Origin: Acidobacteriota bacterium
GTDB lineage: Bacteria > Acidobacteriota > Blastocatellia > Pyrinomonadales > Pyrinomonadaceae
Reading direction: 5' to 3'
Assembly (NCBI GenBank): GCA_018269075.1
Contig: JAFDVJ010000004.1
Span: forward strand, 1-64,000
Length of the DNA: 64,000 nucleotides
Numbering within the stretch: position 1 is the stretch's first letter; every line of letters begins with the position of its first letter. Of the stretch, positions 10,838 through 20,205 are shown one piece after another. The notes beneath the pieces are model-generated. The model did no database searches, was not told where the DNA came from, and saw only the letters and a list, made by a program, of their open reading frames with translations. The position numbers and the translations under genes were made by a program.

Positions 10838-12202
10838 CTAATCGGTTTCGAGACTGATCCCGAACCGCTCGGCCATCCGGTAGAGCGTCCGGCGATTGAT
10901 CCGCAGGATTTCGGCGGCGCGCGTCCGGCTGCCGCCGAGCGCGTCAAGCAAATAAACGAGATAGCGCTGTTCCAGTTCGTCGAGCGACGGGAAATCGGCG
11001 TAGAGATCGGTGAGCGGAGCGCGCACGGCGGCGGCCCGCGCGCGGTTCGCCGACGACTTCATTTTTTCGGGCAGGTCGTCGCATTCGATGATCGTTCCCA
11101 AAGCGTTGAGCGCGGCGTGTTCGACGGCCGATTCGAGCTCGCGGACGTTGCCGTGCCAATCATAGGACAGGATCAGCCGCAGCGCCTCGTCGGAAAACCG
11201 GAGTCGGCGGCCGCAGTTGACCGACGCGCGGTGGACGAACCGCTCGGCGAGCAGCGGGATGTCGCTCCGCCGTTCGCGAAGCGGCGGGATATTGAGCGTC
11301 ACCACGTTCAGCCGGTAAAACAGATCCTCGCGAAACCGGCCGGCCCCGACCTCTTCCTCGAGGTCGCGGTTGGTCGCGGCGATGATCCGGGTGTCGACTT
11401 TGGTCGAGCGCGAATCGCCGACCCGCCGGATCTCCTTCTCCTGCAGCGCGCGGAGCATCTTGACCTGCATCAGCTGGCTCGTTTCGCCGATCTCGTCGAG
11501 AAAGAGCGTGCCGCCGCCGGCCTCCTCCCAGAGGCCGCGCCGGTCGCTGACGGCCCCGGTGAACGAGCCGCGCTTATGGCCGAAAAGCTCGGATTCGAGC
11601 AGCGTGTCGGTCAGCGCCCCGCAGTTGACCGGAATGAAATTCGCGTTCGCCCGGAGGCTGTATTTATGGACGGCCCGCGCGACCAGTTCCTTGCCGGTTC
11701 CCGATTCGCCCGTCACGAGGACGGTCGCCGAGGTCGGCGCGACGCGGGCGATCTTTTTGTAAAGCGCGACCATCTGCGGCGAGCGGCCGAGCAGATCGGC
11801 TTCCGGCATCCCGCATAATTCGTCGTCGCGGAGCGCTTCCTTCTCGTCCTTTTCGGCCAAGACGCGCTTGACGACGGCGACGATGCCGTCGATGTCGAAC
11901 GGTTTGGCGATGATGTCGCGCGCGCCCTCGCGCTCGGCCTCGACGGTGTTTTCGAGCGTGCCCGCGCCGGTGATCAGGATCACCGGGCAGAAATCGCGCA
12001 GTTTTTTGAGAAGATCGATTCCGTTCTGCTCGGCCTCGAGATTGATGTCGCAGATCACGAGATCGAACCGCTGCTGGGCCGTCAGCTCCCAGACCCGCTC
12101 GGGCGACTGGGCGGTTTCGACGCCCCAGCCCTGCGACGAGAGGATCGTCCGCAGCAGGTTGAGAACCACTCGATTATCGTCAACAATCAAAATCTTCTGC
12201 AT
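10838..12202 (-). CDS. Sigma-54-dependent response regulator (NtrC family): REC-AAA+-Fis HTH
   Basis: 454 aa. Receiver at 1-120 with LVICDINLEAEQNG (Asp acceptor in an unusual, slightly expanded loop) and IAKPFD (Lys). AAA+ core: GESGTGKE (Walker A), ELFGHKRGSFTGA (GSFTGA loop), GGTLFLDEI (Walker B), FREDLFYRLN (arginine finger). The usual WPGNVREL reads WHGNVREL here. C-terminal Fis-type HTH: TRAAEILRINRRTLYRMA. The gene starts 6 nt after the stop of the large hybrid kinase, so that kinase, which ends in a receiver and Hpt domain, is the likely phosphodonor. It would activate sigma-54 promoters; several are found in this window, but the target is not proven. Confidence 0.96.
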   Translation of the reverse strand: MQKILIVDDNRVVLNLLRTILSSQGWGVETAQSPERVWELTAQQRFDLVICDINLEAEQNGIDLLKKLRDFCPVILITGAGTLENTVEAEREGARDIIAKPFDIDGIVAVVKRVLAEKDEKEALRDDELCGMPEADLLGRSPQMVALYKKIARVAPTSATVLVTGESGTGKELVARAVHKYSLRANANFIPVNCGALTDTLLESELFGHKRGSFTGAVSDRRGLWEEAGGGTLFLDEIGETSQLMQVKMLRALQEKEIRRVGDSRSTKVDTRIIAATNRDLEEEVGAGRFREDLFYRLNVVTLNIPPLRERRSDIPLLAERFVHRASVNCGRRLRFSDEALRLILSYDWHGNVRELESAVEHAALNALGTIIECDDLPEKMKSSANRARAAAVRAPLTDLYADFPSLDELEQRYLVYLLDALGGSRTRAAEILRINRRTLYRMAERFGISLETD

Positions 12203-12208
12203 ATCAAA

Positions 12209-15200
12209 TCAACGAACGACGAGCAAATTTTCCAGCACTTCGACCGACCGCTTCAATTCGGCGTCGATTTCCGTCAACAATTCCGGGGCGCCGTCGAGCC
12301 CGCCCTCGAAGGCGAGCCGTTCGAGCGCCGAACAGAGCGCGGCCGTCCGCGCGACGCCGATCGTCGCGCAGCTGCCCTTGAGGGCGTGGGCCAGCGTTTC
12401 GATCTTTTTCAAATCACCGGCCTCGACCGCGCCGGCCAGATTTTGGAAGCCCTTCGGCGATTCTTCGAGAAAAATGCCGATCAGCTCGGCGATGATCTCG
12501 TCCGCGCCGTCGGGCGAAAATTCTTCGAGGCTTTTGAACATCGCCTCGTCGAAGGTCGGGATTTCGGCGAATTTGTCGTTATTCAGATTTCGTTTTTCGG
12601 GTTGAGATTTCATTTCACATTGCTCCAGAGCCCTTTGCAGGTCTTCTTTTCTGATGGGTTTGCTCAAATAATCGTCCATTCCGGCCTCGAGACACTGGTC
12701 GCGGTCGCCGCTCATCGCGTTGGCCGTCATCGCGATGATCCGGGGCCGGTTCGCGGGCTTCCAGCGGCGGCAGATCTCGCGCGTCGCTTCGAGTCCGTCC
12801 ATTTCCGGCATCTGCACGTCCATCAGGACGACGTCGAAAGTCCGGCTGCCGAGCGACTCGAGCACTTCGAGGCCGTTGGTCGCGAATTCGGCTTTGTAGC
12901 CGAGCTTTTCGAGCATCAGCAGCGCGACCTTCCGGTTGACGGCGTTGTCGTCCGCCACCAGCACCTGCAGGGGTTTCGGCGCCGGCGCGGACGTCGACGG
13001 CCGTTCGTTATCGGACGACTTCTCGATTTTTTCGTCGTTCTCCCCGTCGGTCAGCGCTTTGCCCGATTCGCGAAGCCGTTTGTTGTTGCGCGGCGATTTG
13101 TCGAGCCGGACGGTAAACCAGAAGGTGCTGCCCTGCCCGAGCTCGCTGACGACGCCGATTTCACCGTTCATCAATTCGACGAGCTGACGGCAGATGGCGA
13201 GCCCGAGCCCGGTTCCGCCGAACCGCCGTTTGATCGAACCGTCGGCCTGCGAAAAGGCCTGGAACAGATGCGCCTGCTGTTCGGGCGTGATGCCGACGCC
13301 GGTGTCGGTGATTTCGAAATAGATTTTGGCCGACCCGATCTTTTCCTCGCGAAGCTCGGTGTTGATCGTGACGGTCCCGTTTTTCGTGAACTTGACGGCG
13401 TTGCCGACCAGATTCGTGAGAATCTGCCGCAGGCGGCCGGAATCGCCGAGCAGCCGGGTCGGGATTTCGGGGGCGAGCCGGTAGGACAGCTTGTTGTTGC
13501 CCCGCAGCGACTGCTGGCCGAACAGGTTGAAAACGTCCTTGACGGTCGCGGCCAGATCGAATTCGAGAATCTCGAGCTCGAGCTTGCCGGCCTCGATCTT
13601 CGAAAAATCGAGGATGTCGTTGATGATCGTGAGCAGCGCTTCGGCCGAATTGCTGACCGTTTCGAGCAGATCGCGCTGGTGCTCGGGCATTTCGGATTCG
13701 AGCATCAGGCCGGTCAGACCGATGATGCTGTTCATCGGCGTCCGGATCTCGTGGCTCATATTCGCGAGAAACTGGCTCTTCGCGCGGGTCGCCGCCTCGG
13801 CCGCCTCCTTGGCCTGCTGAAGCTCGGCCGCAAAGCGTTTGCGCTGCGTGATGTCGCGGATGATGCTCGTAAAGATATGCTTTCCCTCTTCCTTGAATTC
13901 GCCGAACGAGACCTCGATGACGATCTCGCGGCCGCTTTTATGGCGGGCCGGAACCTCGATGCCCTTCCACGGGATCTGTTTTTCACGGGTTTCGATATAG
14001 CGTTTCGTCCCGAGATAATGGCCTTCGCGCAGATTTTCCGGCATCAGCATCATCAGCGGCTGTTTTTCCATCTCTTCCTTCGTATAGCCGAAAATCTGCT
14101 CGCCGGCCGAATTGACGTAGAGAATCCGGCTGTCGGAATCGATCGTCAGGATGGCGTCGGTCGCCGATTCGGCGACGATCCGATACCGCGCCTCGGACTC
14201 GCGGAGCGCCTGTTCGATCGTCTTTCGTTCGGTGATGTCCTCGACGATGCCGACATAGCCCATCACTTCATCGTTGATCCGGATCGGCGCCGAATTGGCG
14301 TTGACCCAGATGATCGAACCGTCCTTTCTGAGCAGCCGGTATTCGAAATGATATTCCTTTTCCTTGCCCTGCGTGTTCCATTCCTTGGCGAGCCGGTCGA
14401 GGTCTTCCTCGTGGACGGTCTTCGTCCATTTCCAGCCGACGAATTCCTGCGCGCTCCAGCCGGAGATCTGCTGAAAACGGTTGTTGATGTAAATGCAGGC
14501 GCCGGACGAATCGGTCAGAAAAATACCGAGCGGCGAGGTTTCGCTGATCGCCCGGAATCGGCCCTCGCTCTCGCGGAGGGCCTCTTCGGCGATTTTCCGC
14601 TTGGTGATGTCGATGCTGATCGAGATATGCTGGTAGGGTCGGTAATCGTCGTCGAGAAACGGGATGATCGTCGAATCGACCCAGTAATGGCTGCCCGACT
14701 TGGCGCGGTTGCGAATCTCGCCGTTCCAGATTCGACCGTCGGCGATCGTGTCCCACATCTCGGCGAAAAATTTCTCGTGGTGATGTCCGCTGTTGATGAT
14801 CCGCAGATTTTGTCCGACCAATTCCTCTTTTTCATAACCGGAGATTTCGCAGAACTTGTCGTTGACGTGCGTGATCAGCCCCTGCTGATCGGTGACGGCG
14901 ACGATCGTCGAGGCGTCGAGCGCGAGATTGATGTCGGCCAGCTCGTTGATCAGCTTTCGCGTTTTCTCCTCGGCCCGCTTGCGTTCGACGACCCGGCCGA
15001 TCTGGACGCCGACGTTCGAGAGGATCTCGAGAAATTTTTCGTCGGGCGCGATCATCTTGGTCGCGTAAAATTCGAGCACCGCGCTGACTTCGAGCCCGAC
15101 CGTGACCGGAAAGGCGAAACCCGATTGAATTTTGTGTTTTTCGAAAACTTTTTTCCGGGTAAACCAGTTTTCCGCGATCAGATCGCAGCTCCAGACGGCC

Positions 15201-16414
15201 TTTTTCCGGGCGAATGTTTGTCCCGGCAGTCCCTCGCCCGAACGAAAGTTCGTCTGTTCGGACTCGGCGACCAGATCCTTGTATTTTTCGGGATCGTCGA
15301 GATGCCAGATCCGGGTCGAGACGAGATTGATCGACTCGTCGGTCTTCACGCGGTAGACGTGACCGATCGCCCAGCCCATCAATTCGCAGATTTGATTCAG
15401 ACAGATCCGCATCGCCTCTTCGACCGTCTCGGCTTCGTTGGCGGCCGCCGTCGCCGATTGCAGCAGGCTCACGTAGGAGGTTTCCTTTTTCAATGAATGT
15501 TCGGCCTGTTTGCGCTCGGTGATGTCGTTCAAGGTGCCGGAAGTGCCGAAAATATCGCCTTTTTCGTTGAGCGTGAGCTGCGCGAAGACCTCCATCCAGC
15601 GGAAACCGCCCGATTTCGTCAGATAGCGCATCTCGCACCGGCAATAGTTTTTTTCCCGTTTGATCATCGGCTCGAACCGTTTGTGATAGAGATCGCGGTC
15701 CTGCGGATGAACGTACTGCAGAAAATATTCGCCGAGACTGTCCTCGACCCTGAAGCCGGTGATCTCCGTCCAGGCCGGATTGAGAAACAGCCAGCGCCCG
15801 TCGGTGTCGGTCTGGAAGATCACTTCCTTGACGTTGTCGACCACCGACCGGTAGCGCTCCTGACTGTTGAGCAGCTCGTCGCTGTACTCTTCGAGCTGGT
15901 CGATGATCTTTTCCAGCGTCAGCACCTTCCGTCGCAGCTCGAACTGGGCCTCGACCTGCCGGGCGAGCGCGGTCAGCGATGATTTCTGATAATCGTTGAG
16001 CTTTCGCATCCGGGTATCCATCACGAACAGCGTCCCGAGGACGTAGCCTTCGGGATTGATCAGCGGCACGCCGGCATAGAAACGGTAGCCGTTCTTCTTT
16101 TTCACCGCCTGATTGCGGTTGAACCGCGGATCGTCGAGGGCGTTCGGAACGAGCAGCATTTCCGTTTGTTCGATGGTTTTCGTGCAGAACGTCCCCCGCC
16201 GCGGAACTTCCGTCAGGTCGAAGCCGACCTTGGATTTGAACCACAGCCGGGTTTTGTCGACGATCCCGACTCCGGCCTCGGGCGTTCGGCAGATCCGCGA
16301 AGCGAGCAGCGACAGGTCGTCGAAGCATTGTTCGGGCTCGGTGTCGAGAATATCGTATTCGCGAAGCGTCCGCAGACGGTTCTTTTCGGTCAGTGATTTT
16401 ATATCCTGCTTCAT
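12209..16414 (-). CDS. Hybrid histidine kinase with GAF, PAS, HisKA, HATPase, receiver and Hpt
   Basis: ATG at 16414 (1401 aa) was chosen because it starts just before a clean GAF domain; the frame can extend to a TTG at 16672, but that runs through the flhA promoter and gives non-domain sequence. Order: GAF at about 10-165; PAS; second GAF (LLQSATAAANEAETVEEAM onward); three PAS units; HisKA with ANMSHEIRTPMN; HATPase with NLVGNAVKF, DTGVGI and GGTGLGLAI; receiver with VVLMDVQMPEMDG; Hpt with HALKGSCATIG (phospho-His). No membrane segment. The complete phosphorelay (kinase, receiver, Hpt) fits phosphotransfer to the sigma-54 regulator encoded 6 nt downstream. Divergently oriented from flhA. 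Confidence 0.95.
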   Translation of the reverse strand: MKQDIKSLTEKNRLRTLREYDILDTEPEQCFDDLSLLASRICRTPEAGVGIVDKTRLWFKSKVGFDLTEVPRRGTFCTKTIEQTEMLLVPNALDDPRFNRNQAVKKKNGYRFYAGVPLINPEGYVLGTLFVMDTRMRKLNDYQKSSLTALARQVEAQFELRRKVLTLEKIIDQLEEYSDELLNSQERYRSVVDNVKEVIFQTDTDGRWLFLNPAWTEITGFRVEDSLGEYFLQYVHPQDRDLYHKRFEPMIKREKNYCRCEMRYLTKSGGFRWMEVFAQLTLNEKGDIFGTSGTLNDITERKQAEHSLKKETSYVSLLQSATAAANEAETVEEAMRICLNQICELMGWAIGHVYRVKTDESINLVSTRIWHLDDPEKYKDLVAESEQTNFRSGEGLPGQTFARKKAVWSCDLIAENWFTRKKVFEKHKIQSGFAFPVTVGLEVSAVLEFYATKMIAPDEKFLEILSNVGVQIGRVVERKRAEEKTRKLINELADINLALDASTIVAVTDQQGLITHVNDKFCEISGYEKEELVGQNLRIINSGHHHEKFFAEMWDTIADGRIWNGEIRNRAKSGSHYWVDSTIIPFLDDDYRPYQHISISIDITKRKIAEEALRESEGRFRAISETSPLGIFLTDSSGACIYINNRFQQISGWSAQEFVGWKWTKTVHEEDLDRLAKEWNTQGKEKEYHFEYRLLRKDGSIIWVNANSAPIRINDEVMGYVGIVEDITERKTIEQALRESEARYRIVAESATDAILTIDSDSRILYVNSAGEQIFGYTKEEMEKQPLMMLMPENLREGHYLGTKRYIETREKQIPWKGIEVPARHKSGREIVIEVSFGEFKEEGKHIFTSIIRDITQRKRFAAELQQAKEAAEAATRAKSQFLANMSHEIRTPMNSIIGLTGLMLESEMPEHQRDLLETVSNSAEALLTIINDILDFSKIEAGKLELEILEFDLAATVKDVFNLFGQQSLRGNNKLSYRLAPEIPTRLLGDSGRLRQILTNLVGNAVKFTKNGTVTINTELREEKIGSAKIYFEITDTGVGITPEQQAHLFQAFSQADGSIKRRFGGTGLGLAICRQLVELMNGEIGVVSELGQGSTFWFTVRLDKSPRNNKRLRESGKALTDGENDEKIEKSSDNERPSTSAPAPKPLQVLVADDNAVNRKVALLMLEKLGYKAEFATNGLEVLESLGSRTFDVVLMDVQMPEMDGLEATREICRRWKPANRPRIIAMTANAMSGDRDQCLEAGMDDYLSKPIRKEDLQRALEQCEMKSQPEKRNLNNDKFAEIPTFDEAMFKSLEEFSPDGADEIIAELIGIFLEESPKGFQNLAGAVEAGDLKKIETLAHALKGSCATIGVARTAALCSALERLAFEGGLDGAPELLTEIDAELKRSVEVLENLLVVR

Positions 16415-16586
16415 TTTCGTCGGTACTATCAAGGGCTGCCAAAAAACAAAAATCCGGCCTGTCGGGAAAACCGTTTGCAAATTTAATGCCATTTTGAAGA
16501 GAACGAAAATCGACGTTTTTATATCAGGTTTCCGGCAGGCCATTTCGCGACGCCGGCCGGCCGCCGGGCGAACGGATCGCCGGGCG

Positions 16587-16602
16587 CGGCATTGAAATTG
16601 CT
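16587..16602 (+). promoter_or_regulatory. Sigma-54-type promoter of the flhA operon
   Basis: CGGCATTGAAATTGCT: GG (16588-16589) and GC (16600-16601) are exactly 12 nt apart and TTGCT matches the -12 element. Predicted start near 16612, 54 nt before the flhA ATG. It sits in the 251-bp gap between the divergent hybrid kinase and flhA. Confidence 0.75.
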
Positions 16603-16665
16603 TCAACGACCGGTTACGGGGATTTTCCCGGAATTCAATTTCCCTCTTTTGAAAGAAATCAAGCA

Positions 16666-18744
16666 ATGCCAAATCTGCCGATTACCAACATTCTGAACCG
16701 CGCCAGCAGCTACTCGCACCTGACCGTGCCGATCGCCGCCGTCGTCATCCTGCTGGTGCTGCTCGTTCCGCTGCCGCCGTTTCTGCTCGACGTCCTGATC
16801 AGCTTCAACCTGATGCTGTCGGTGGTCGTCCTGCTGGTCTCGATGTACACGCTGGAACCGGTCAAATTCACTTCTTTTCCCAATCTTTTACTGCTCACGA
16901 CGCTCTTCCGGCTGGCCCTCAACGTCGCCACTTCGCGGCTCATCCTGACCAACGGCAACGCCGGCGAAACGGCCGCCGGCGCGGTCATCAAGGCCTTCGG
17001 CAATTTCGTCATCGGCGGCAACTACGTCGTCGGCGTGGTCATTTTTCTGATCCTGCTGGTGATCCAGTTTCTGGTCGTCAACCACGGCGCGGTTCGTTCA
17101 AGCGAGGTCACCGCCCGCTTTACCCTCGACGCGATGCCCGGCAAACAGATGGCCGTCGACGCCGACCTCGCGGCCGGGATGATCGACGAAAACGAGGCCC
17201 GCCAGCGCCGCAAGGACATCTCGCAGGCGGCCGAATTTCACGGCGCGATGGACGGCGCGATCCGCTTCACGCAGCGCGACGCGGTCGCCTCGATCATCGT
17301 CGTCGCGGTCAATATCTGCGCGGGTTTCGCGATCGGCGTCCTCCAGCACGGGCTCGATCTCGGAAGCGCCATCAAGACCTACACGATCCTGACCGTCGGC
17401 GACGGCGTCGCGGCCGCCGTTCCGTCGCTGTTCATCTCGGTCGCGGCGGCGATCATCACGACACGCTCGGCGACCGAATCGAGTATGGGCGCGGAGATGA
17501 GCGGCCAGCTTTTGATCAACCCGCGGCCGCTCTTTATCGCCGCCGGCGTGCTCGCCTTTCTCGGAATTCTGCCGGGAATGCCGCATTTCGCCTTTCTGAC
17601 GCTCGCCTTCGGGTCGGGCGGGGTCGGTTTTCTGTCCGTCCAGCAGGCCAAAAACGCGGTCCGGAAGGCCGAGGAAAAAGAAGAGGCCGAAAAGGAGGGC
17701 GAGACCGCCAAACAGCCCGAAAAGATGGAGAATTTATTAAAGGTCGACTCGCTCGCGCTCGAGGTCGGCTACGGCCTGATCGGGCTCGTCAGCGCCGGCG
17801 ATTCGTTTCTCAACCGGATCCGCGAAATCCGGCGGCAGGCGGCCACCGAGCTCGGCATTATCGTGCCTTCGGTCCACGTGACGGACAATCTGCAGCTGCC
17901 GCCGCGCGAGTATTCGATCCTTCTCAAGGGCGAAAAAGTATCGAGCGGCGAGCTCCATCCCGAGGGCTATCTGGCGATCGATCCGGGTGTCGTCCGCGAA
18001 AAGATCCAGGGCGTCGAAACGACCGATCCGGCCTTCGGAATGCCGGCCGTCTGGATCCGCCGTTCCGAGGATCGCGACCGCGCGATCGCCGCCGGTTACA
18101 CGGTCGTCGATCCGACCACCGTGATCTGCACGCATCTTTCGGAAATCATCAAGCGCTACGCCCACGAGCTGCTCGGCCGGCAGGCGACGCGCGCGCTGCT
18201 CGACACGCTCGCCGAAACGCATCCGAAGACGGTCGAGGAAGCGACGCCGAAGGTTTTGTCGCTCGGCGAGATCCAGCGGGTGCTCCAGAATCTGCTCCGC
18301 GAGCGGGTACCGATCCGCGATCTGGCGACGATCCTCGAAGCCATCACAGATGTCGGAGTCGTGACGCGTGATGTCAATGCATTGACAGAAGCGGCCCGCG
18401 CATCGCTGGCGCGGACGATCTCGGCGAGCCTCGCCAACGAGTCGTCCGAGCTGACGGTGCTGACGCTCGACCCGCGCCTCGAAACGCAGTTCGCCGAACG
18501 GCTCGGCCTGCTCGGCGGCGCGTCGCAGCAGGTCATCGACCCGGAATTCGGCAAACAGCTGCTCGAAAAGATCGAAACGGCCTGCCGCGCGGCGGTGATG
18601 TCGCAGCCGATCGTTCTCTGTTCCTCGATGGTCCGCCCGCACCTCCGGAAACTTACGGAACGGTTCTTGCCTGAACTGGTAGTGATTTCGCATGGTGAAG
18701 TCGGCTCAAACGTAAATCTCGTCTCAATGGGAATGGTCAGTTAG
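16666..18744 (+). CDS. flhA: Flagellar export gate protein FlhA
   Basis: 692 aa, normal length. The N-terminal half (about 20-330) holds eight predicted membrane helices; the FHIPEP signature region DAMPGKQMAVDADLAAG lies at about 155-170. The C-terminal cytoplasmic part (about 355-692) forms the nonameric ring that receives chaperone-substrate complexes. It couples proton motive force to export of rod, hook and filament subunits. ATG at 16666 follows GAAAGAAATC, a modest ribosome site. It leads the operon flhA-flhF-flhG-fliA-fliM-fliN; flhB and fliOPQR are not in the window. Confidence 0.98.
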   Translation: MPNLPITNILNRASSYSHLTVPIAAVVILLVLLVPLPPFLLDVLISFNLMLSVVVLLVSMYTLEPVKFTSFPNLLLLTTLFRLALNVATSRLILTNGNAGETAAGAVIKAFGNFVIGGNYVVGVVIFLILLVIQFLVVNHGAVRSSEVTARFTLDAMPGKQMAVDADLAAGMIDENEARQRRKDISQAAEFHGAMDGAIRFTQRDAVASIIVVAVNICAGFAIGVLQHGLDLGSAIKTYTILTVGDGVAAAVPSLFISVAAAIITTRSATESSMGAEMSGQLLINPRPLFIAAGVLAFLGILPGMPHFAFLTLAFGSGGVGFLSVQQAKNAVRKAEEKEEAEKEGETAKQPEKMENLLKVDSLALEVGYGLIGLVSAGDSFLNRIREIRRQAATELGIIVPSVHVTDNLQLPPREYSILLKGEKVSSGELHPEGYLAIDPGVVREKIQGVETTDPAFGMPAVWIRRSEDRDRAIAAGYTVVDPTTVICTHLSEIIKRYAHELLGRQATRALLDTLAETHPKTVEEATPKVLSLGEIQRVLQNLLRERVPIRDLATILEAITDVGVVTRDVNALTEAARASLARTISASLANESSELTVLTLDPRLETQFAERLGLLGGASQQVIDPEFGKQLLEKIETACRAAVMSQPIVLCSSMVRPHLRKLTERFLPELVVISHGEVGSNVNLVSMGMVS

Positions 18745-18755
18745 GAACAAAGCTT

Positions 18756-20204
18756 ATGATGAACATCAAAAAATACAGAGCGACCACGACGCGCGAAGCG
18801 CTTGAAAAGATCAAAAACGATCTCGGCGAAAACGCCCTCGTGCTCGAAACCCGGCAGGTCCGCACCGGCGGCTTTCTGGGACTCGGCAGCGGCATCCAGA
18901 TCGAAGTCAGCGCCGCCGCCCCGGAAAATCTGCTCAACGCCAAACCCGCCCCACAAAAGAAATCCGACGTTCATTCGAACCGGATTCTCAACCTGACGGA
19001 CGAATCCGTCGCCGCGCCGCCGGTCTTCAACCCGGTCAACAGCACCCGCCACAACATTATGGCCGCGCTGTCGGCCCGCGCGACCGGCACCAACGGCTTC
19101 GAAAAGGAAGCCCCGAAAACCGCGCGGATCCTCAAAAGCGACGAGATCGCCTTCAGCCCGAAGATCGAGGCCGTCGAAATCAGCCCCGAAGCGCCGCGCG
19201 TCGTTCATCCGCGCCGCGAGCTTCCGAAAAGCAATCTGACGGCGGCCGAAACGCCGGCCGCGCCGGTCGAGCCGGGGCCGGGCGGTTATACGAACCGCGA
19301 GCTCGAGCTGCTCCGCGCCGAGCTCCGCGAGATCAAGTTCTCGGTCAATTCGATGACCGGCCGCCAGACCAATAACTTCTGGCAGAAGGACGTCAACTTC
19401 GATTTGCTCGACGAGATCTTCGAATCGCCCTTTTACGAAACCTATATGGAACTGACCGAAGCCGGCGTCTCGGCCGAACTCGCGCGGTCGTTTATCTCGG
19501 ACATCATCCCGCAGTTCCGCGACAAGAATCTCGATCCGGCGCGGCTCTCCGAAACGACGCTCTTCCGGGCCATCTCGTCGACGGTCAAATTCACGCCCGA
19601 CTTTTTAAGACTCGAAAAACCGACCGTGATGGCGCTGATCGGCGCGACCGGCGTCGGCAAGACGACGACCATCGCCAAGCTCGCCGCCCGCGCCGCGCTT
19701 CAGGAACACCGCCGGGTCGAGCTGGTCACGCTCGACACCTACCGGATCGCGGCCGTCGAACAGCTCAAAACCTACGCCGAGATCATCGGCGCGGGCTGCC
19801 ACGTCGTCCGCTCGGTGCTCGAGCTCGATTCGGTGCTGCGCCGGCTCTCGCCGGACGCGATCGTCCTGATCGACACGACCGGCAAGAACCCGCACGATCT
19901 CGCCGATCAATACGAGCTTTCCGATTATCTGCGGCAGCGGCCCGAAATCCGCAAATGCCTCGCCGTTCAGGCCACCACGCATCCGCTCGACGCGGTCGCC
20001 GGCATCCGCAAATTCGAAATGTACGGCGCCGATTCGCTGATCCTCACCAAGCTCGACGAAACCCTGCGGCCGGGCGCGATCCTCGAAGTGATCGGCGACT
20101 GCGCGCAGCCGGTCGCCTATCTCTGCAACGGGCAGAGGGTTCCCGAAGATATGCAGACCGCGACCCCCGAAACCCTGACCAACCGGATCTTAGGAAATTA
20201 CTGA
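18756..20204 (+). CDS. flhF: SRP-type GTPase FlhF, flagellar placement
   Basis: 482 aa. N-terminal B domain (MMNIKKYRATTTREALEKI, then a variable acidic/Pro-rich linker to about 190), N domain, then the G domain: GATGVGKTTT (P-loop, about 295), LDTYRIAAVEQL (the DTYR motif), IDTTGKNPHD (G3, where the family usually has DTAGR) and TKLDET (G4). FlhF marks the cell pole and recruits the first basal-body parts; polar flagella are therefore likely. Two adjacent ATG codons offer the start; AGGAAC lies about 8 nt upstream. It begins 11 nt after flhA and ends 1 nt before flhG. Confidence 0.97.
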   Translation: MMNIKKYRATTTREALEKIKNDLGENALVLETRQVRTGGFLGLGSGIQIEVSAAAPENLLNAKPAPQKKSDVHSNRILNLTDESVAAPPVFNPVNSTRHNIMAALSARATGTNGFEKEAPKTARILKSDEIAFSPKIEAVEISPEAPRVVHPRRELPKSNLTAAETPAAPVEPGPGGYTNRELELLRAELREIKFSVNSMTGRQTNNFWQKDVNFDLLDEIFESPFYETYMELTEAGVSAELARSFISDIIPQFRDKNLDPARLSETTLFRAISSTVKFTPDFLRLEKPTVMALIGATGVGKTTTIAKLAARAALQEHRRVELVTLDTYRIAAVEQLKTYAEIIGAGCHVVRSVLELDSVLRRLSPDAIVLIDTTGKNPHDLADQYELSDYLRQRPEIRKCLAVQATTHPLDAVAGIRKFEMYGADSLILTKLDETLRPGAILEVIGDCAQPVAYLCNGQRVPEDMQTATPETLTNRILGNY

Positions 20205-20205
20205 A

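Noticed and set aside
16415..16672. N-terminal extension of the large hybrid kinase from TTG 16672
   Set aside because: It would cover the flhA promoter and adds 86 residues with no domain; ATG 16414 directly precedes the GAF domain.
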